DNA of 6,756 bases, from assembly GCA_029932015.1 (NCBI GenBank), contig JAOZQW010000063.1, positions 3,287-10,042 of the forward strand, in the 5' to 3' direction. Below the pieces are notes generated by a model. It was given only the letters and a program-made list of their open reading frames with translations. It did not search any database and was not told the origin of the DNA. The translations under genes were made by a program, and so were the position numbers. Below are positions 5,242-6,756 of this stretch, in pieces (the first letter of the stretch is position 1; every line of letters begins with the position of its first letter). This stretch comes from Candidatus Fermentibacteraceae bacterium (GTDB lineage: Bacteria > Fermentibacterota > Fermentibacteria > Fermentibacterales > JCC-6).

Positions 5242-6756
5242 ATGAGCGACAGGACCGCTCCCGACGCATCATCGGCAGTATATGATGAGAGCAAGGTCAA
5301 GACCCTCTCTTCCATTGAACACATTCGACTTCGCACCGGGATGTACATCGGCAGGATAGGTGACGGAGCTCATCCGGATGACGGCATCTATATCCTCTTC
5401 AAGGAAGTTATGGACAACGCCATCGATGAGTTCATCATGGGGTGCGGCAAACGGGTAAAGGTGAAACTTGAAGACGGGGTCATGTCAGTCAGGGACTATG
5501 GCCGCGGCATTCCACTGGGTAAACTCGTTGAGTGCGTTTCCGAGATAAACACCGGCGCCAAGTACAATACCGATGTTTTCATGTTCAGTGTTGGTCTCAA
5601 CGGCATCGGAACCAAAGCGGTCAACGCTCTCGCAGAGACATTCAGGGTTGTCTCGCACAGAGATGGGCAGTGCAGGGAAGTCGTCTTCAGCAGAGGAAAG
5701 CTCAAGAGCGACGAGACCCGTTCCTCCACTTCGAGGGACGGCACTTTTGTGGAGTTCATCCCCGACAGAGAGATATTCGGTGATTATGCATTCCGCAGGG
5801 AGTACCTCGAGAGCCGGATGCAGCACTATGCCCACCTGAATGCCGGTCTGAAGATACAGTTCGGAGATAAGAGCTTCTTCTCGGAGGACGGTCTGAAGGA
5901 TCTTCTTCTCGATGAGGCCGGTGACTCGGCCATATATCCAGTCATCTCCTACAGGGACAGTACGCTCGAGTTCACCCTCACGCATACAGCTGAGTTCGGA
6001 GAGCGTTACCTTTCCTTCGCCAACGGTCAGTACACATCCAGTGGCGGGACACACCTGTCTGCTTTCAAGGAGGGGATACTCAAGGCGGTGAACTCCTTCA
6101 CCGGCGGAAGTTATTCAGGTGCGGATGTGCGGGAGGGGATCATTGCCGCCATCTCAGTCCGTCTGAGAGAGCCCATATTTGAATCCCAGACGAAAACACG
6201 TCTGGGCAACAACGATATCCGGGGGTGGATAGTCTCCACCGTCAGTCAGGAAATGGAGCAGAACCTGCACCGCAATCCTGAGCTGGCCCAGGTTGTCGTT
6301 GACAAGGTTAAATTGAATCAGCGCATCCGCACTGAGCTTCGCAATGTGAAGAAAAAGGCGAGAGAGCGAGCGAAGAGCATCGCTCTTCGCATTCCGAATC
6401 TGAAGGACTGCAAGGTGCATCTGGGCGACGCCGACCCCAGGGCCGAGGAGAGCACCATCTTTCTGACCGAAGGGGCCAGCGCCGCCGGCAGCATAATCGC
6501 CAGCAGGGATGTTCATACCCAGGCGGTCTTCGCCCTCAAGGGCAAGCCTCTCAACTGCTTCGGGCTAAAGCGTGATACTATCTACAAAAACGAAGAGATA
6601 TATAATGTAATGCGGACCCTTAACATCGAGAACGATATCGACGGCCTCCGCTACAACAGCATCATCCTGGCCACTGATGCAGACGTCGATGGAATGCACA
6701 TACGGAATCTTCTGCTGACTCTGTTTCTGCACTTCTTCGAGGCGCTGATTCTTGAT
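5242..6756 (+). CDS. parE: Type IIA topoisomerase B subunit, ParE-like (GyrB/ParE family), C-terminus cut off
   Basis: The frame is open from the ATG at 5242 to the window end, 505 residues; the family usually runs to about 600-650, so the C-terminus is missing. This is the ATPase subunit of a type IIA topoisomerase that, with a ParC/GyrA partner, passes DNA through a double-strand break. The GHKL ATPase site is complete: EVMDNAIDE with Glu55 and Asn59, DYGRGIP with Asp85, and SVGLNGIGTKAVNAL at 116-130. The QTKTRLGN loop carries Lys318, which contacts ATP. TOPRIM motifs are TEGASAAGS with Glu410 and TDADVDG with Asp479, Asp481 and Asp483. Style (TGMYIGRIGDG, YGRGIPLGKLVE, LKGKPLNCFGLKRD) fits the Bacteroidetes-type ParE rather than classical GyrB. 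The first TOPRIM motif reads EGASAAG instead of the common EGDSAGG. AGGA lies only two bases before the ATG, so the ribosome binding site is weak or GTGG at 5231-5234 is used. ParC is probably downstream, not visible. Confidence 0.92.
   Translation, partial: MSDRTAPDASSAVYDESKVKTLSSIEHIRLRTGMYIGRIGDGAHPDDGIYILFKEVMDNAIDEFIMGCGKRVKVKLEDGVMSVRDYGRGIPLGKLVECVSEINTGAKYNTDVFMFSVGLNGIGTKAVNALAETFRVVSHRDGQCREVVFSRGKLKSDETRSSTSRDGTFVEFIPDREIFGDYAFRREYLESRMQHYAHLNAGLKIQFGDKSFFSEDGLKDLLLDEAGDSAIYPVISYRDSTLEFTLTHTAEFGERYLSFANGQYTSSGGTHLSAFKEGILKAVNSFTGGSYSGADVREGIIAAISVRLREPIFESQTKTRLGNNDIRGWIVSTVSQEMEQNLHRNPELAQVVVDKVKLNQRIRTELRNVKKKARERAKSIALRIPNLKDCKVHLGDADPRAEESTIFLTEGASAAGSIIASRDVHTQAVFALKGKPLNCFGLKRDTIYKNEEIYNVMRTLNIENDIDGLRYNSIILATDADVDGMHIRNLLLTLFLHFFEALILD

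Noticed and set aside
5485..6516. Minus-strand ORFs 6054-5485 and 6516-6154
   Set aside because: They are antisense shadows of the ParE-like gene, which is supported by intact ATPase and TOPRIM motifs.
1..6756. CRISPR arrays, tRNA or rRNA genes, insertion sequences, defence or biosynthetic clusters
   Set aside because: No regularly spaced repeats, clover-leaf sequences, transposase motifs or defence-type domains were seen on either strand; the genes present are mostly core or housekeeping types.

Overview
The window carries five protein-coding genes, two of them cut by its edges, with compact spacing and roughly even base composition (slightly GC-rich by eye). Gene types suggest a Gram-negative-type bacterium related to the Fibrobacteres-Chlorobi-Bacteroidetes superphylum or a neighbouring candidate phylum. 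The type II topoisomerase B subunit reads like the Bacteroidetes-style ParE family (for example TGMYIGRIGDG and FALKGKPLNCFGLKRD), and membrane-anchored PEGA plus sulfatase-modifying-factor proteins are common in such lineages. This placement is an inference from protein style; no ribosomal RNA is present.

Left part, minus strand: a NYN-domain/OST-HTH (LOTUS) putative ribonuclease (1640 to 846) is followed, after a 331-base gap, by the N-terminal 171 residues of a TldD/PmbA-family protease-like protein (514 to beyond position 1). Each has a promoter-like sequence upstream: good for the NYN gene, weaker for the TldD-like gene.

Centre, plus strand: divergent from the NYN gene is a 420-residue protein with one N-terminal membrane anchor, PEGA-type repeats and a C-terminal SUMF1/FGE-like domain (1885-3147). 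One of the two catalytic cysteines expected in a true formylglycine-generating enzyme appears to be a serine. A separate gene for a long-chain acyl-CoA synthetase of the AMP-binding superfamily follows (3279-5030).

Right part, plus strand: a ParE/GyrB-type topoisomerase subunit starts at 5242 and runs off the end; 505 residues are visible, including the complete ATPase site and both TOPRIM motifs. Its upstream region contains several abutting inverted repeats.

The genes do not form an obvious pathway, and I see no defence island, mobile element, CRISPR array, tRNA or rRNA. The most unusual signals are regulatory. An identical 11-base word lies exactly 47 bases upstream of the start codons of both the acyl-CoA synthetase and ParE genes. 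Tiny leader ORFs lie just before the start codons of both divergent genes. I do not see convincing evidence of a new multi-gene system.
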